Shown piece after piece: positions 20,628-33,132 of a DNA stretch of 64,000 nucleotides. The stretch lies in the NCBI GenBank assembly GCA_035079005.1, contig CM068728.1, positions 20,931,024 to 20,995,023 on the forward strand, in the 5' to 3' direction. The position numbers were made by a program, and so were the translations under genes. Source of the DNA: Fraxinus americana (taxonomy: Eukaryota; Streptophyta; Magnoliopsida; Lamiales; Oleaceae). Numbering within the stretch: position 1 is the stretch's first letter; each line of letters opens with the position of its first letter. The notes under the pieces are model-generated. The model saw only the letters and a list, made by a program, of their open reading frames with translations, was not told where the DNA came from and made no database searches.

Positions 20628-21698
20628 AAGATATTTCATATTTTTACCAGGTTTCGATACTGTCTAACGTTGCTCTCGAGGTGAGAATGGCTACGACTCA
20701 CTAACTGGGTTTTTTTTATAGAGAAACAAATACTTCTGTTAATCAAGATGTTTGACAAAATTTTGAGGTTAAGAGTTTTCCTCTTCGTATGTAAATAAAC
20801 AATAAACATGAATAAACCTATTAGCAAAGATTATTACAAAATAAATTAAAGTATAATTCTCAATTATAAAAATCTCAAATTTGAAAATCTCGGTTGGGCC
20901 GGCTTCCCCTACTAACTACAAAATGCACTTCAAGGCAAGTCGTTAGTAGTTGCAATCATGGCCCTCATGCTTTTAGTTTATTTTATTTTAAGACCCAAAA
21001 CAAAAGACTTGATCCAACTTTGACTCTTAATAATGTTCACTCGTAGAACAAAATATAATGTTAATGATTAACATTAACAACCAATTTGGTAGTCTTTCAC
21101 TACTTCTCCTGTTATGTTAGTATTAAATTCTGTACTTTCACTATTCGTCAGATTCTACGCAACTCTTTAGAGATGTAGACTTTGAAGAGAAAATTGTCGT
21201 TTATCGTTTGAAATATATACTAGTTGAAATATGTATTACCTACATAGTACATACATATGTATCTAGAACCAAAAACGAAATAATTGGTGTTATTTTAACA
21301 AAAGTTTCGAAGAACTCTAACAATCATCCAATTCAAGAATTTAAGTTGGACTACGACGCACATTTCAAGGGCAAATTATACTGTGTATCTGAGACGGTGA
21401 GACATCAATTCATTTACGATAAATACAAGATATCTGGAACTTACAACAAGCAATTTGTTTCGATATAAACCAAAACTCCAATAAAATCTTGTCACGTACT
21501 TACTAATTTAAGTGTCGAAATCTTATCACCAATCATTTGATTTTTACCTAACTTTTTATATTAACAATAGTTGCAACATGTGCCAAAAAAGCATAAACTA
21601 TGTGCTGAGTCCTAACCATCATGATCTTGTACTTGAACTAGAACATGATAAAGGTGCACATTAATATGTCACGATCATTATTTGAGGGCAGAGAATTT
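20628..21698. other. Mostly unassigned; one OB-fold-like fragment at 21,208-21,468 (+)
   Basis: The 86-residue open frame includes EIIGVILTKVSKNSNNHPIQ, FKGKLYCVSETVRHQFIYDK and YKISGTYNKQFVSI. The spacing of GKLYCVS and YKIS..Y resembles the strand pattern of RPA1-like OB folds. An acceptor-like TATCTAG precedes TKNEII. It may be a later exon of the RPA-like gene whose start is at 8,717, separated by the 12-20 kb retrotransposons. This is inference, and similarity is weak. The rest has no recognisable feature. Confidence 0.3.
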
Positions 21699-22717
21699 TG
21701 AAATAAGAAAGTTCGACCCAAACTACACCTAGAGGGTGGGTGAATATGTGATTATGCGGAATTAAAAACCTAATATTTAACTTGCAACAAGTCATTATTA
21801 ATTATCTCCAAATGGTTAATCAAACAATCCAATTTCCTATGTTGAAATGTCGCAGTTTTATGAAAACAATAACAAACACAAGAAATGATCACGGAGAAAT
21901 CTCAATTGGGTAAAAACTCCGAGCACTTTTCCAGTCAACAATCCACTATAAACGAATTAAAACTTACAGTCTGCCAGAGTCGACTACCACTAGTACTTTC
22001 TGACATCCTAACTGCAATTCCCACAACTTTTCTGGATTCTGTGCTCCTGCACCAGCTCCTAGTTGTAGTTTTCAAAGCCATCCTCGATTGTACGCTCCTG
22101 TAGCAACTCTCAGGGTTATGAATTCGTCTATTTCTTGTGGATCAACAAAGAACTCCGAGTTCATCAACGACTGGAACTCCAGTCATCTTCTCTTAATTTT
22201 CAGAACTCTGACAGATATGTAGGAAGTAGCAGTTTGGTCTTTGGATTGTGGATTTAATATTTTCACCACCAAGAACCAATCACAAAAATGAATGTTGAAA
22301 GTTTATTTGATGAAGAGAATATGAAGAGAATGTGTTTTCAAAATGATCAACCTTCTAATTTACGTTCAAAGTTGTTTGGTATTTACAATTTACGTTTAGA
22401 AATGAATGAGCCAGATAAAAAGCCTTAAAAATGAATAAAAAATTCTCTAGGTAACCCTCTCACTCGAACGAAAGCTGGGCAACAGACGAGCGGCAGTCTG
22501 TCGCTCGAGCAAAGCCCTGGCAACAGGCTAGCGATAGTGTTACTGCTTCTGACGTTCAAGCCGAGTCACGGTGACAGTCTAGCGACATTGCAGCAACCGT
22601 TTTTCCTTCTTTTTCATTCTCGAATCCTAGACCTCATAAAACTCAATTTCTACTATTTGCAACTTACTCCTTGACTTTCACAAAATTTTAAACTTTGTCT
22701 CTTTTGTTCATAGACTA
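21699..22717 (-). repeat. Copia family B LTR, divergent copy
   Basis: It aligns with 12,168-13,070 over its length (GTTCGACCC..., CTCCGAGCAC, CAGTCTGCCAGA, CTCGAGCAAAGCC). It has an extra ~150 bp around 22,215-22,370 that is partly shared with 19,425-19,470. There is no PBS or PPT beside it, and the TGTTGGG end is missing at about 22,717. It is a solo or truncated LTR. Confidence 0.65.
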
Positions 22718-22950
22718 AATCAATCAAATATATTTAATTAATAATTTACACACTCTGTCTCTTATCTATCCCCTCTCCATGATCTACTCACTAATAAAAA
22801 ATGGACATGTATAATATTTTCTAGGTTGAAAACTAAATCAATCAAACACATTTAATTAATAATTTACATGTAAATAAGTTCTAGGCAATTGAATTGCCTA
22901 AAATTTATTTTATTTTAATGTAAATTTCATTTTCGCAATCAAACGCACCC
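22718..22950. mobile_element. MITE fragment
   Basis: This is similar to the right half of 20,226-20,627: ACTAATAAAAAATGGACATG, AACTAAATCAATCAAACACA and TTCTAGGCAATT, ending CGCAATCAAACGCACCC. The left half is missing where it meets the family B LTR. Confidence 0.45.
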
Positions 22951-23029
22951 TTATTTATTTATCAAATGTGTAACACAAAAAACTTTTCCAATGGAGGTGA
23001 TATTTCAACACATTACTTTGGTGTACAAT
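22923..23029 (+). repeat. Direct repeat flanking the GLR fragment, left copy
   Basis: MITE end plus flank (ATTTATTTATCAAATGTGTA ... GGAGGTGATATTTCAACACA) matches 23,860-23,965 in the same orientation. The partial GLR copy lies exactly between the two. Confidence 0.7.
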
Positions 23030-23772
23030 TTAATTTAAACTCGTTGTAAATTTCAATTATCGGGACTGGAGATGAGGAGAGTCGTCCTATTGTCATCCTA
23101 AAGTGCATATTTTGAGGTGGTTGAAAATGAATTTGTCAAACGGGTACTAAAAGTTGCATAACTATCGACTATTAGAATAATTTGCTTTTGTCAGTACAAG
23201 TCAAGCCAAAGAACCTCTTGAAAATGAGAGTCAATCTTCGCATGCATGTTAATATTGATAAATGTAAAATATGAATTAATCTAGGCTTGGGATTTTCATC
23301 AGAAACATCACTTACTTTTCTTGAAAGTCTGTTTCTGTGATGTCCCAACTTGTTCAAAACCATCTTTATCGTAATCCAAATCCCTTATATTGAGAATTCT
23401 CATATCTGTCTTTCGCCCGAAAATAGTAGATTAAAATTGATGTTGATGATGTGACTCCTATAATTATAAACAACACAAAAAAGTTCTGAGGGCTAAGACT
23501 TGCAGTTTCATTTTCTGATTGAATATCTTCACATTGCTCAGAAGCGAATAATCTCTGCTCCAAATCTTTCAACACCCCATTTTCTCGAACATTCAGTAAT
23601 GCTTCATCTATGTCAGGAAAGTATAAGGGATCCCTTTGGAAATGCCTGAGATGATGAAATTAATAGAAAATAATGTCAACAGTTTCATCTAGTAAAATCA
23701 CTGACCCCTTTCTATCCGTTTAACATGGTGGTTACCCAAAATTGTGCACGTGTCAGATTATCGATAAAAAAT
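23030..23772 (-). pseudogene. GLR last-exon pseudogene copy
   Basis: This matches 57,825-58,598, that is the 3' flank, exon 5 and about 130 bp of intron 4 of the intact GLR gene. Exon 5 sequence is recognisable: FPKGSLIL, then LKDLEQRLFASEQCEDIQSE, NETASLSPQNFFVLF and IYYFRAKDRYENS. Three defects are visible relative to the intact copy: an extra T giving a shift after SLIL; a short deletion after YENS that removes the start of QYKG; and loss of the C-terminal tail. No other GLR exon is nearby, so it cannot encode a receptor. Confidence 0.85.
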
Positions 23773-23965
23773 ACCAATCAAACACAATTAATTGACAATT
23801 CCTAGTAAAACAAGTTCTAGGCAATTCAATTCCCTGAAATTCATTTTCTTTCCACCCAAATTTCATTCTTGCAATCAAACAGACCCATATTTATTTATCA
23901 AATGTGTAACACAAAAAAAAATTTCAATGGAGGTGATATTTCAACACATTACTTTGGTGTACAAT
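23771..23965 (+). repeat. MITE fragment plus right direct repeat
   Basis: 23,771-23,887 resembles a MITE right half (CCAATCAAACACAATTAATT, GTTCTAGGCAATTC, GCAATCAAACAGACCC). 23,860-23,965 repeats 22,923-23,029. The GLR fragment is thus bracketed by related MITE ends. Confidence 0.6.
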
Positions 23966-25127
23966 GTTAAACCACCTACATAAACACACTTAAATCGTTA
24001 GAAGACTAAGATATATATTTATTTACTTTTTCCTATTTTTTCCTGTAACAATTATTTTTGATAAATGAAATGCTCATCCCCGTGTTCGACATCTTTTTAG
24101 TAATAATAAACACTCATTTTCTACTCTCTCTTAAAAGAGGGACTCTCAGGATTACTATTCATTTGTGATATTATCTCACATATCACTGTTCCATATGTGG
24201 ACAAAACAAAAAAACTACTCGTATTTATTGAAAATTCAGTGACACGGTAAAGACGAGGAATGATAACTTTTATGCTCCACACAAGTTGTCGTGAGAATTT
24301 TGATGTTCACAACCTCCCAACTAGCTGCAATTTTTTACTCAAACTGGTGGTATTTTTCCAGTTCTCACAGTATGTTTAAAGTATATAAATGCAGTATGTT
24401 CTCTTATTTTGACAACAACAACAACAACAAAGAAGACGTCGGCTTATCATATATTGATATAGGCTTCTTTGGAACTGCCTGAAGCACTTGCTTCCTTCTA
24501 AATAAATTGTGACGACTTTCGATCACTTTTCCGGTCCAAGTTTTCATTTCTTCCTCTTCCCATAAGGAAAAGAGTAAGTTTGATTTCACCATTACTTTAA
24601 TCTATATTTTAGATCAAAAATGTAATTTTAGGTTCTCGAACTGTCAGTTTCATTTGCTCAGTGTATTTCCATACTCATATTTTACGTCCTTACATCAAGC
24701 ATAACTTAACCTTGTCCCATATCTTATGTATCCTAGAGAATGTGAAATTATAAAAGTACAGGAATTTCAAGAGTTAAGACATGCATATGACCATTTGGAA
24801 TAGATGTTATCAACGACGATACTTACCTATTTTTTACACTTTCAATAAGAAATTAACTTGCCTCTGGTTTTGGATTTGAGCCCATGAAAAACAGTTAAAT
24901 CGAGATGTTTTGTGTTGGGTGGTAAAGAAAAAGAATGAAGGTTGATGATGGTGATGATGGCCAACCCATCTGTGCAAAAATCGATTCTCTCGTTCTTCCA
25001 TCTGTGGGTCATCTGAGGATTCCAATTTTCCAGCTGATTCTGGGAAAAAATTTCGTAGATTTGAGAGAGAATGACCCAAATTGGGGTTCGGGAAATGATT
25101 GTCAACATTAAACAAGATGAGTGATAT
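23966..25127. other. Unassigned; exon-like frames on the minus strand
   Basis: Two minus-strand stretches look coding-like. One is 24,404-24,592 (KTWTGKVIESRHNLFRRKQV, then LQAVPKKPISIYDKPTSS). The other is about 24,842-25,100, which ends at a GTAAGT donor near 24,825. They could be neighbouring exons of one gene fragment, with a CCAAT-rich leader near 25,080, but I cannot name the protein. The rest is non-coding. Confidence 0.25.
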
Positions 25128-25460
25128 ATGCACAGCTGCTTGGAGAGCATTGTCTACGTGCTGTACGTAGAAGGGCTCCGTGTAAGCGGAGCGGAGACCA
25201 TCTCCGCGTGTCTCGATGCTGCACCGAGAAGTCTCCGCGTTCTCCGCACTGTACGGAGAAATTTCGCCCACGCAGAGGCTCTCTCCGCGCTGTGCGGAGA
25301 CCCATATCTCTGTGTATCATGTGGAGACACAGAGACACACCCATGTCTCCTCCGCGCATGCAGAGGCTCTCTCCGTGCTGTGCGGAGACCAATGTCTCCA
25401 CGCTGCGCAGAGATGTGCGCATTGTGTGATGATGCCCCACGGGACCTTTCGTGTTTATCG
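25128..25460. repeat. Array of GC-rich 19-bp hairpins
   Basis: At least six imperfectly repeated units match TCTCCGYGCTGTRCGGAGA: 25,153-25,171, 25,211-25,229, 25,241-25,259, 25,282-25,300, 25,370-25,388 and 25,395-25,413. Each has a ~7-bp stem and a GCTGT-like loop. The block is much richer in GC than its surroundings, and reads open in several frames on both strands for that reason alone. Related hairpins occur at 32,546-32,564, 36,240-36,280 and 36,733-36,749. No known element family is recognised. Confidence 0.7.
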
Positions 25461-25864
25461 GCTCTGTGTTGCGTGTCTGTATTCGGCAGGTCTTCTGTTT
25501 CTCCACACTTTGAGGTTCACGTACTTGAGGAAATGTCTCTGTTAAAGTACTAAAATGTCATTCTAAGGGCTCCAACGCCACGCTATTTTAAGATGCTCTG
25601 AGGAGCGTGGATCCAGACAAGGATGGCGGACCACTCTCACGTAGCACAGAGCATCCCTCTACGCAGGTTTCACTTGCGAACGGAGACCTACCTAATGTTC
25701 CGAGCACAAGCAGCTTTCTCCCCACAGAGAATTTTGCGCCGGTACCCATTTCTACGAACACATGAGAAGTATTATTAGAGACAAAGTATTATTATTACTT
25801 CTTTTATTCTTCCATTCACTAAAAAATAATGTTTTCCTTCCATTACATTAAAGGTGAATATTTC
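25461..25864. other. GC-richer non-coding stretch before the Helitron ORF
   Basis: It continues the unusual composition of the hairpin block to about 25,760 (AGGAGCGTGGATCC, GCACAGAGCATCC). It then turns AT-rich before the first Helitron-like reading frame. It may hold the Helitron's promoter or 5' end, but no clear 5'-TC terminus could be fixed. Confidence 0.3.
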
Positions 25865-28800
25865 GATGGATTTGGATATGTCTACTAATCAACAAATCGG
25901 TCTTCACATTGAAAGTACTTCCCACATTTAAAGTACTTCCCAAACTCCAAAAGAATCACATGCAGCTTTCCGTTTGCCACCAACAAAATCGAAGACAGGC
26001 AGATAGGAAGCAACAAACTGAAACTCGACGTATTGATCATCGTAAAGGGATAAATAATTCTATGTTATCTCAAAAAAATAATTTAGGCTGTTCATATTCA
26101 AATGAATCTTATGAATCTACAGTGCATCTTGATTTTTCTACTCCAAATCAGCAATCAACTAATCAAGTTCATCATAAATTACAAGGAAGTTGTAACTTAT
26201 CGAATATACCAACCAATGCATATATATTACCTACATCCACTTACTGTCAATATCGTGGTGCACGAAAATTTTACAGAGAAACTAACGGATTTTGTTGATG
26301 TGATGGAAAAGTTAAACTTTTTATACCTGATTCACCTATTGAATTGTATGATATATTTACGTCTAATAAAGTTACATGTATGGAATTCAAAAAACTTTCG
26401 CGCGGATATAATAATCATTTTACTTTCACTTCATTTGGTGTAAAATACGGTAAATAGCTTTTTAAAGCATACAAAGGTATTTATACATTTAGAATTCAAA
26501 GACAGGTGTACCATTATGTAAATAAACTTCTCCCAAAAGACAATATCCCTACTTATGTGCGGTTATATTTTTATTATACAGATAATGAAGTTGAAAATCG
26601 TATGAAAATCTCAGAAAATTTTGTTCAATCTATTTTGACTATTTTAATGAAAATCCTTAAAGTCAATCCATCTACTAGATTTTTTAGGTCTTTAAATAAT
26701 ATGACTAATTTGGATGATCATCCAATACAAATAAGATGTGACCCAGGACTTGAACAAAGAGTTTTCAATACTCCTTCAGCATCTCAAGTAGCTGATGTAT
26801 GGGTTGAGGATGATCAAAATACAAATATTCATGTTCGTGATATTACTATCTATGGTCATTCTGGTGATTCACATAGAGTTCATTATTATTATGGTTGTTA
26901 TGACCATTTGCATACCCTTTACTTTTCCTGTTTATAGAATGTGGTTGGCATGAAAGTATTTAGAGATATAAAAAGCCGTTATTTGAAACTCAAAGTTCAC
27001 CCACCTACGTTGCTTTTGATAGCACAGCAAATTTTGCAGCAAAAATCATTGAAAAAGAGGCTACAGGTTTGCTAATACTCTTTTTAAGACTCTTTTCTTT
27101 TTATATAAAGTTGAATATTCTAAATCAATGTAACATCTACTCTCTTACTTTCTATGCAGTGCTTAATGGAACAAAGAAACAATGTCAAGTTTCTTATTGT
27201 GAATACTATTCATACAAGTTACAAATCAGGCATTCTGGTAAGTATGTTTTACTTCATACTGGTAGACTTTTCCAACAATATGTTGTAGACATGTACGTTA
27301 AAATTGAAAATGCTAGATTTGATTATTTTTGTAACAATAAAAAACAAATTAGAGCTGAACTTTATGAAGGTATTATAGATAGTGTTCAAGATGGGAACAA
27401 GAGGTTACAAAATTGGAAAGAAAATTATTCTAACACAAAGTTTTACATGTGGTCCTAGAGATATTCTAAGAAGATATTTATATGCGATGACTATTGTCCA
27501 ACGTTATGCAAATCAGATATATTTTTAACTATAACATGTAATCCAAATTGACCAGAAATTAGACAAGAATTGAAACACAATAATGAAGTTCAAAATTGAT
27601 CAGATTTAGTTGTACGTATATTCAAAGAAAAATTAGAAGAGTTAAAAAAAAAATTATACAAAGAAAATAGTTTTGGTCATGTTGTTGCTCATATACACAT
27701 GATTGAATTTCAAAAAAGAGGGCTCCCTCATGAACATCTACTATTAATTTTTAATTCTGCTCATAAAATTTCTTGTGCTGATCAAGTTAATAGGATAGTG
27801 TCATCTGAAATTCCTTATAAAAATACATATCCACATCTTCATGATGTTATTGTAAAACACAATATGCACGGTCCTTGTGGAAATCAAAATCCAAAAAATG
27901 TAAAAACAAATAATAGTTGTAAAAACAAATATCCTAAAGATTATTGTAATAGTACTATATTTGGTGATAACTCATACCCATTGTATAAGCGTTCTAATAG
28001 TGGTATTTCTATTAAAATTAGAGGTCAAATGTTAGATAATCGATAGGTAATACCATATAATCTTTATTTAAGTGCAAAATTTAACTGTCATATTAACGTT
28101 GAAGTATGTTCTTCTATTAAAGCGGCAAAATATTTGAACAAATATGTATATAAAGGATATGATTGTATTAATTTTTCCGTTGACAAAAATAAAACAAATA
28201 AGGAGATTGATGAAATTTCTGCCTACCAATCAGCTAGATGGATATCTCCATCTGAAGCTATGTAGAGAGTTTTTTCTTTTAATTTTTCAGAAATTTATCC
28301 TACTATTTATGCTTTACAACTACATATTGAAAATCATCAACATGTAACATATAATAATAAAGATAATTTATCTAATATTATTATAAATGAGTATACGAGA
28401 AGAACAATGTTAACTGAATTTTTTCAGATGAATGAAGCAAACGAATTTGCTCGAATATTATTATATCGAGACTTCCCAACCCATTTCGTGTGGAATGCAA
28501 GTAGAAAATTTTGGACATGCAGAAAACAACACATTGTTATAGGACGTATTGTGACAGTTAATCCATCCGAAGGAGAACGCTATTTCCTTCGTATTCTTTT
28601 TAATTATATTAGAGGTGCAACATCATTTGATAGTTTTCGAAGTTCAAATGGAACAATTGGTGTAACATATGGATAAGCAGCATTTTTACATGGTCTCCTA
28701 ATTGGTAGTAATCATTATGAAGAATGTTTATCTGAAGCTATTTTGTATGAAATGCTTGGTTCTTTAAGACGTTTATTTGCTACACTTTTAATGCTTTGCA

Positions 28801-30410
28801 GTCCTAATAATCCAAAACTATTATGGAATAAATTTAAATCTTATATGATTGATGATTATGTGCATCAAAATATATCTGTTCAAGTTGCTGAAGTACAATC
28901 TTTAGAAGACATCAATTCTATATTAGAATCATTAGGTAAAAACATAAACAATTATGGAATAGTTCCATTCTTTGTAAGTATGAATGAAGCTCAAAGATTG
29001 ACAAGAGTGATTACAGAGGAAAGAATCAATTTTGGTATTGAAAGATGACTTTCTTGTGTAGAAACATTAAATAAAGAACAACAATTTGCATATGATACAA
29101 TTATCGTAAAAGTAAAAGATGAATCAAGTAGTGTTTTCTTTGTTGATGGTCCGGGCGGATAGGTAAGACTTTTTATATAAGGCACTTTTAAATGATGTAA
29201 GAAATCAAAATTTCATTACTTTAGCGACTGCATCCTCTGGAGTAGCTGCATCAAGATTTAAGATATTCCTTTATAAACAATTGGTGAAATAAATTGCTCT
29301 GTGAGCTTAAAAATGTCTAGGTTAATAATTTGAGATGAAGCACATATGGTAAATCATTGTGCCATTAAAGGTGTAGATAGAATGCTTAGAGATATTACTG
29401 ACTCTAATTTACCTTTTGGTGGGAAAGTGATCATTTTTTTAGGAGATTTTCGACAAGTTTTACAAGTGGTACCAAAAGGAAAAAAAGAAGATATAATGAA
29501 AGTTAGCTTGGTTTTTCAGACCTCTGGCCTTCATATATACATTTACCATTGATTCAAAATATGAGATTAAAGTTAGATCCTACATTGTGTGATTATTTAA
29601 TTAGAATTGGAGATGGAATAGAAGAAGAACATATAAATGCATTATGCTTCCGAATAGTATAATTCTACTATTTGAAGATGAAATTGCATCTTTAAAAACT
29701 TTGATACATTATGTTTTTCTAAATATAGAGGCTTATGCTGACAATTTACATCGTATGGCAAATCCAGTTATTCTTACACCTACAAACGAATGTGTTGATT
29801 ATATTAATAGAATTTTGCTTGAACAAATTCCATGTGAAATTTTCACATATTATAGTTTTGATGAAGCATTTGACACATCAGAAAAAAATTTGCAAGAAGA
29901 TTTTTTGAATATATTAACTCCAAATGGTATTCCACCACATGAATTAAACCTTAGGTAAATCATCATGTAATGTTATTGCGAAATATCAATCATTCTGAAG
30001 GTTTATGTAATGGAACATACCTTGTTGAAAATTTGAGAAAAACGTAATTCTTGCTGAAATCACAACTGGTGAATATCGAGGAAATTTTGTTTTCTTACCA
30101 ATGATTCCTTTTATACCCCTTAAAAATGATTGAAACTCAATTCCATTTAAGAGAATTCAATGTCCAATTAGATCATGTTTTACAATGACAATAAATAAAG
30201 TACAAGGTCAAACACTTGATTTTGTTGGTTTATATCTTTCAGAACCTGTTTTTTGCCATGGTCAGCTATATGTAGCCCTATTAAGAGCAAAAACAAGTAC
30301 ATCTTTAAAAGTTCTTCAAAAAAAAATCAATCATAGACAATTCACATGACACATGTACTAAAAATGTTGTATATAAGGAAATTCTTTTGTTTATACATTC
30401 ATAGACCTTG
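25865..30410 (+). pseudogene. Helitron RepHel replication initiator/helicase, degenerate
   Basis: Plant Helitron reading: an N-terminal zinc-like region (CQYRGARKFYRETNGFC near 26,250), then the Helitron_like_N domain (26,290-26,930; VYHYVNKLLPKDNIPTYVRL, VRDITIYGHSGDSHRV). An intron of about 93 bp (27,067-27,159) follows, then Rep with the HUH site LPHEHLLLIF (about 27,722-27,755) and two-Tyr motif KYLNKYVYKGYD (about 28,127-28,170). The helicase part has Walker A FFVDGPGG broken by a 1-bp shift at about 29,150-29,170, a Walker B-like IIFLGDFRQV (about 29,430), and a terminal LYVALLRAKTS (about 30,265). At least ten stops or shifts separate the frames, so the protein is dead. An active enzyme would nick and replicate Helitron DNA by rolling circle. 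Confidence 0.85.
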
Positions 30411-30558
30411 AATGTTTTCGTAAGTATATTTTTTTATCTTTGACAAGTTATTATAATTTGTTATGATACAATAAACATATTATATTCAATAAAAGTTACC
30501 ATTTTTTATTCTTTACTTTTGCTATTGAAGTTTTTACAGGTTCGTCTATCAATCAAAT

Positions 30559-31830
30559 GGCACTATTCATGGCTACAAACTGTAATGATGCAGTATGTAA
30601 AAACCAAACCTCTTCAACATCCATTGTTACAAAAAAATATATATATATCTCACTTATTAGGTAACAATTATTTTTTATATATTATTTTGTTTCAGAAACA
30701 TTTTAATGTTCAATTGATTGTTACAACTTCTAGAAAAGAAGCTATTTTGCAGTATGATTATCTAAATTTTAATAGGATTATTGTCAGTGTTTACATACAT
30801 TTTCGTCAACTATATATTTGGCAATGGAAGCTATTGTTAAAAAATGTAGAAAAGACTAATGAATTCTACATAGAATTTTTTGGTACAAGAATTTGTACAA
30901 CAAAGGTATTCTGTTTTTGTACATCTTCATCCGATTCTCATTGAACTTTTTAACGTAGTAAATCCATTTTGCCAATTGCTGATTAAGATTTATGGTTGAA
31001 AACATCTGACGTGTTATTATTGGGATAATTGTTGATGGCTTCTCCATACACTCATGTTCACCAAGCAGCATTTTATATAAACAAATCCATATGACATGTT
31101 ATTATTTTTCTTGTATTTTCAGAACACCTACACTGGACTATTTTAAGATATACATCATGCATGAGCAATTATATGTTATTAATGCATGTAAAGCTCATGA
31201 GATACGCCCTCAAATCATGACACAGCCTACATATGAACTTCAATGAAAATGTGACTTATTTCAATTGAAAACCCAATGGAAAATTAGTACAATGCACCAA
31301 ATATTTTGGTATTTGGCTTTAAGAAAACATCCAATGGAGACTTGGGTGAATTCACATTTATGCAAGTTTGAACATGCTAACATAATAGCAAGGTTTCAGC
31401 ACCCTCTAAACATGTTTTTAACTGTTTAATTTATATTTTATTCAAGACGTAGTATGTAATTTTATTAACTATTCTATGTAGACCAAATGTTTTAAAACAC
31501 CTTGAAGAGGATTGGAAACAAGTACGATTGGCAAAATAGCAGAAACATTATTGGAAGGTAATGCTACTGAAATGATGAATCATATTGAAAAGGTGAAACT
31601 CAAATACCATTAACCTTTTAACAGTTTTTTTCTTATATCTCGATTCAGATACACAAATGATAATGACTAGGAATGAAGAAGAAGAACTCTGACTGATGCA
31701 ACTGGATTCTTCTCCTATAACCAGTGATATCATTAATTCAGTGTGATAACAGATGATAATACAAAAAAAGTAACTACAAAAGGGGGCATGCAATACATTG
31801 AGTCATTGACATTGATGGACAACAAAATTT
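30559..31830 (+). pseudogene. Helitron RPA-like gene, copy 1, degenerate
   Basis: It lies just downstream of RepHel. An ATG near 30,559 opens MALFMATNCNDAVC. The 3' part (31,390-31,790) matches 34,490-34,990 of copy 2 over introns and exons. It includes ETLLEGNATEMMNHIEK, the end of an RPA1 C-terminal OB domain. Stops and small deletions are frequent, and the middle exons are not recognisable. RPA-like single-strand-binding genes are regular passengers of plant Helitrons. Confidence 0.55.
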
Positions 31831-32545
31831 CGGAGAAGACATGTCTATGAGTTTAATCTATCTTCATTTTCAACTTTAACATATTTTTAGTTCATTTTAG
31901 GATATAGAATCAAGTTTGTTTGCTTATTAGAACAAGGCTGATTAGATATTCCTGGTTTTTTATTTTTAAAATCTTTGACTTTCATCACTTCCTAGAGTTT
32001 TCTCCATGGTGTTTAATATGCCGTTACGGTTTGAGGACCCACATTGTCCAAGTCCCCACAAAACAGAAGCGGATTTTGAATTTAATACTATTTACTTAAG
32101 TGGCATTATACTTTCCAGTCTTTTTTATATGTACACATATACTCATTTGCATGCAAGGTCTTTACACTCGTTTGCTACTCTTATTTGCAAATTGCATTTT
32201 TAGTTGTTGTCTCGTTAATTGCTTAAACAATCTTGTCCTTTTGCTAAGGGGAAATCTGTTTTTCATGTTTTCTGTCATAATTACCCAAAGGGTATAGTAG
32301 GATTGTCACCATTGGCAAATCCATTTGTGTGTTCCTTGTGGAGATGGGTAGATTTGTATGTATTCATTTTGTAATCGAAATCTACTCCATAGTGTGAATG
32401 TATGGACTATGACATTGCCATCGCTATTTTATGTTTCTGAAAGCTATCATTATATAGAAAACAGATTTTCCTGTGGCAATGGAAACATCAATAACCATCT
32501 AGGGACGTGGTTCAATCTGAGATTTTCAATGTTCTGTGTGTTGTA
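31831..32545. other. No gene recognised
   Basis: AT-rich spacer between the first RPA-like copy and the hairpin at 32,546. Short open frames here show no family features. Confidence 0.3.
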
Positions 32546-32640
32546 GCTCCGTGTGCCACGGAGAGGTGTATCGTGGCGCATGGAGACTGGTTCTCAGTGG
32601 CACACATTGTTATATGAATTCACCTCTCCGGGTGTCGTGC
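32546..32640. repeat. GC-rich hairpins related to the 25.1-kb array
   Basis: 32,546-32,564 reads GCTCCGTGTGCCACGGAGA, with the perfect stem CTCCGTG/CACGGAG. It is followed by degenerate relatives (ATCGTGGCGCATGGAGAC, TCTCAGTGGCACAC, CACCTCTCCGGGTGTCGTGC). The block is a GC island in AT-rich DNA between the two RPA-like copies. Confidence 0.6.
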
Positions 32641-33069
32641 ACCAACCTATATACTATTTCAGATTAATTGAAAGTTTCTGTACGGCTCTATTATGTTTTA
32701 AAGAAATTCTAAATGTTTCTTAAGACATAAAAGAATTAAGACTTCTATATAATGCCCGGTAATTATAGTCAGTTTGGAAAACAAATTTTCAAAATACCAA
32801 CTTATACATATGCTATTCTTGTATTATTCTATATTAACCAACTTTAACTGTCATTCTTACAAATTTAAGCAAACACAATAATAACTCCAATGTCTTCATA
32901 TAATAAATATTAACATAATAAAATATACAATCACAACTACATGTATTTACTACTATCCAATTAATTTACTACCTTTTTTTCCTAAAACATAAATAGATAT
33001 CATCTTGTCAACTGAATTCAAAATAATATACATGCTATTATAAGATGAAAAGTAAAATATTTTTTGTAC

Positions 33070-33132
<63 letters not shown>

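Noticed and set aside
24834..25271. 145-aa minus-strand frame with a His-rich stretch
   Set aside because: Its N-terminal half overlaps the GC-rich hairpin block and changes character abruptly. No family features; only the downstream part is listed as possible exon.
25121..25553. Overlapping plus and minus frames of 100-140 aa
   Set aside because: They exist because GC-rich repeats lack stop codons. Cys/Arg-rich low-complexity translations with no conserved motif.
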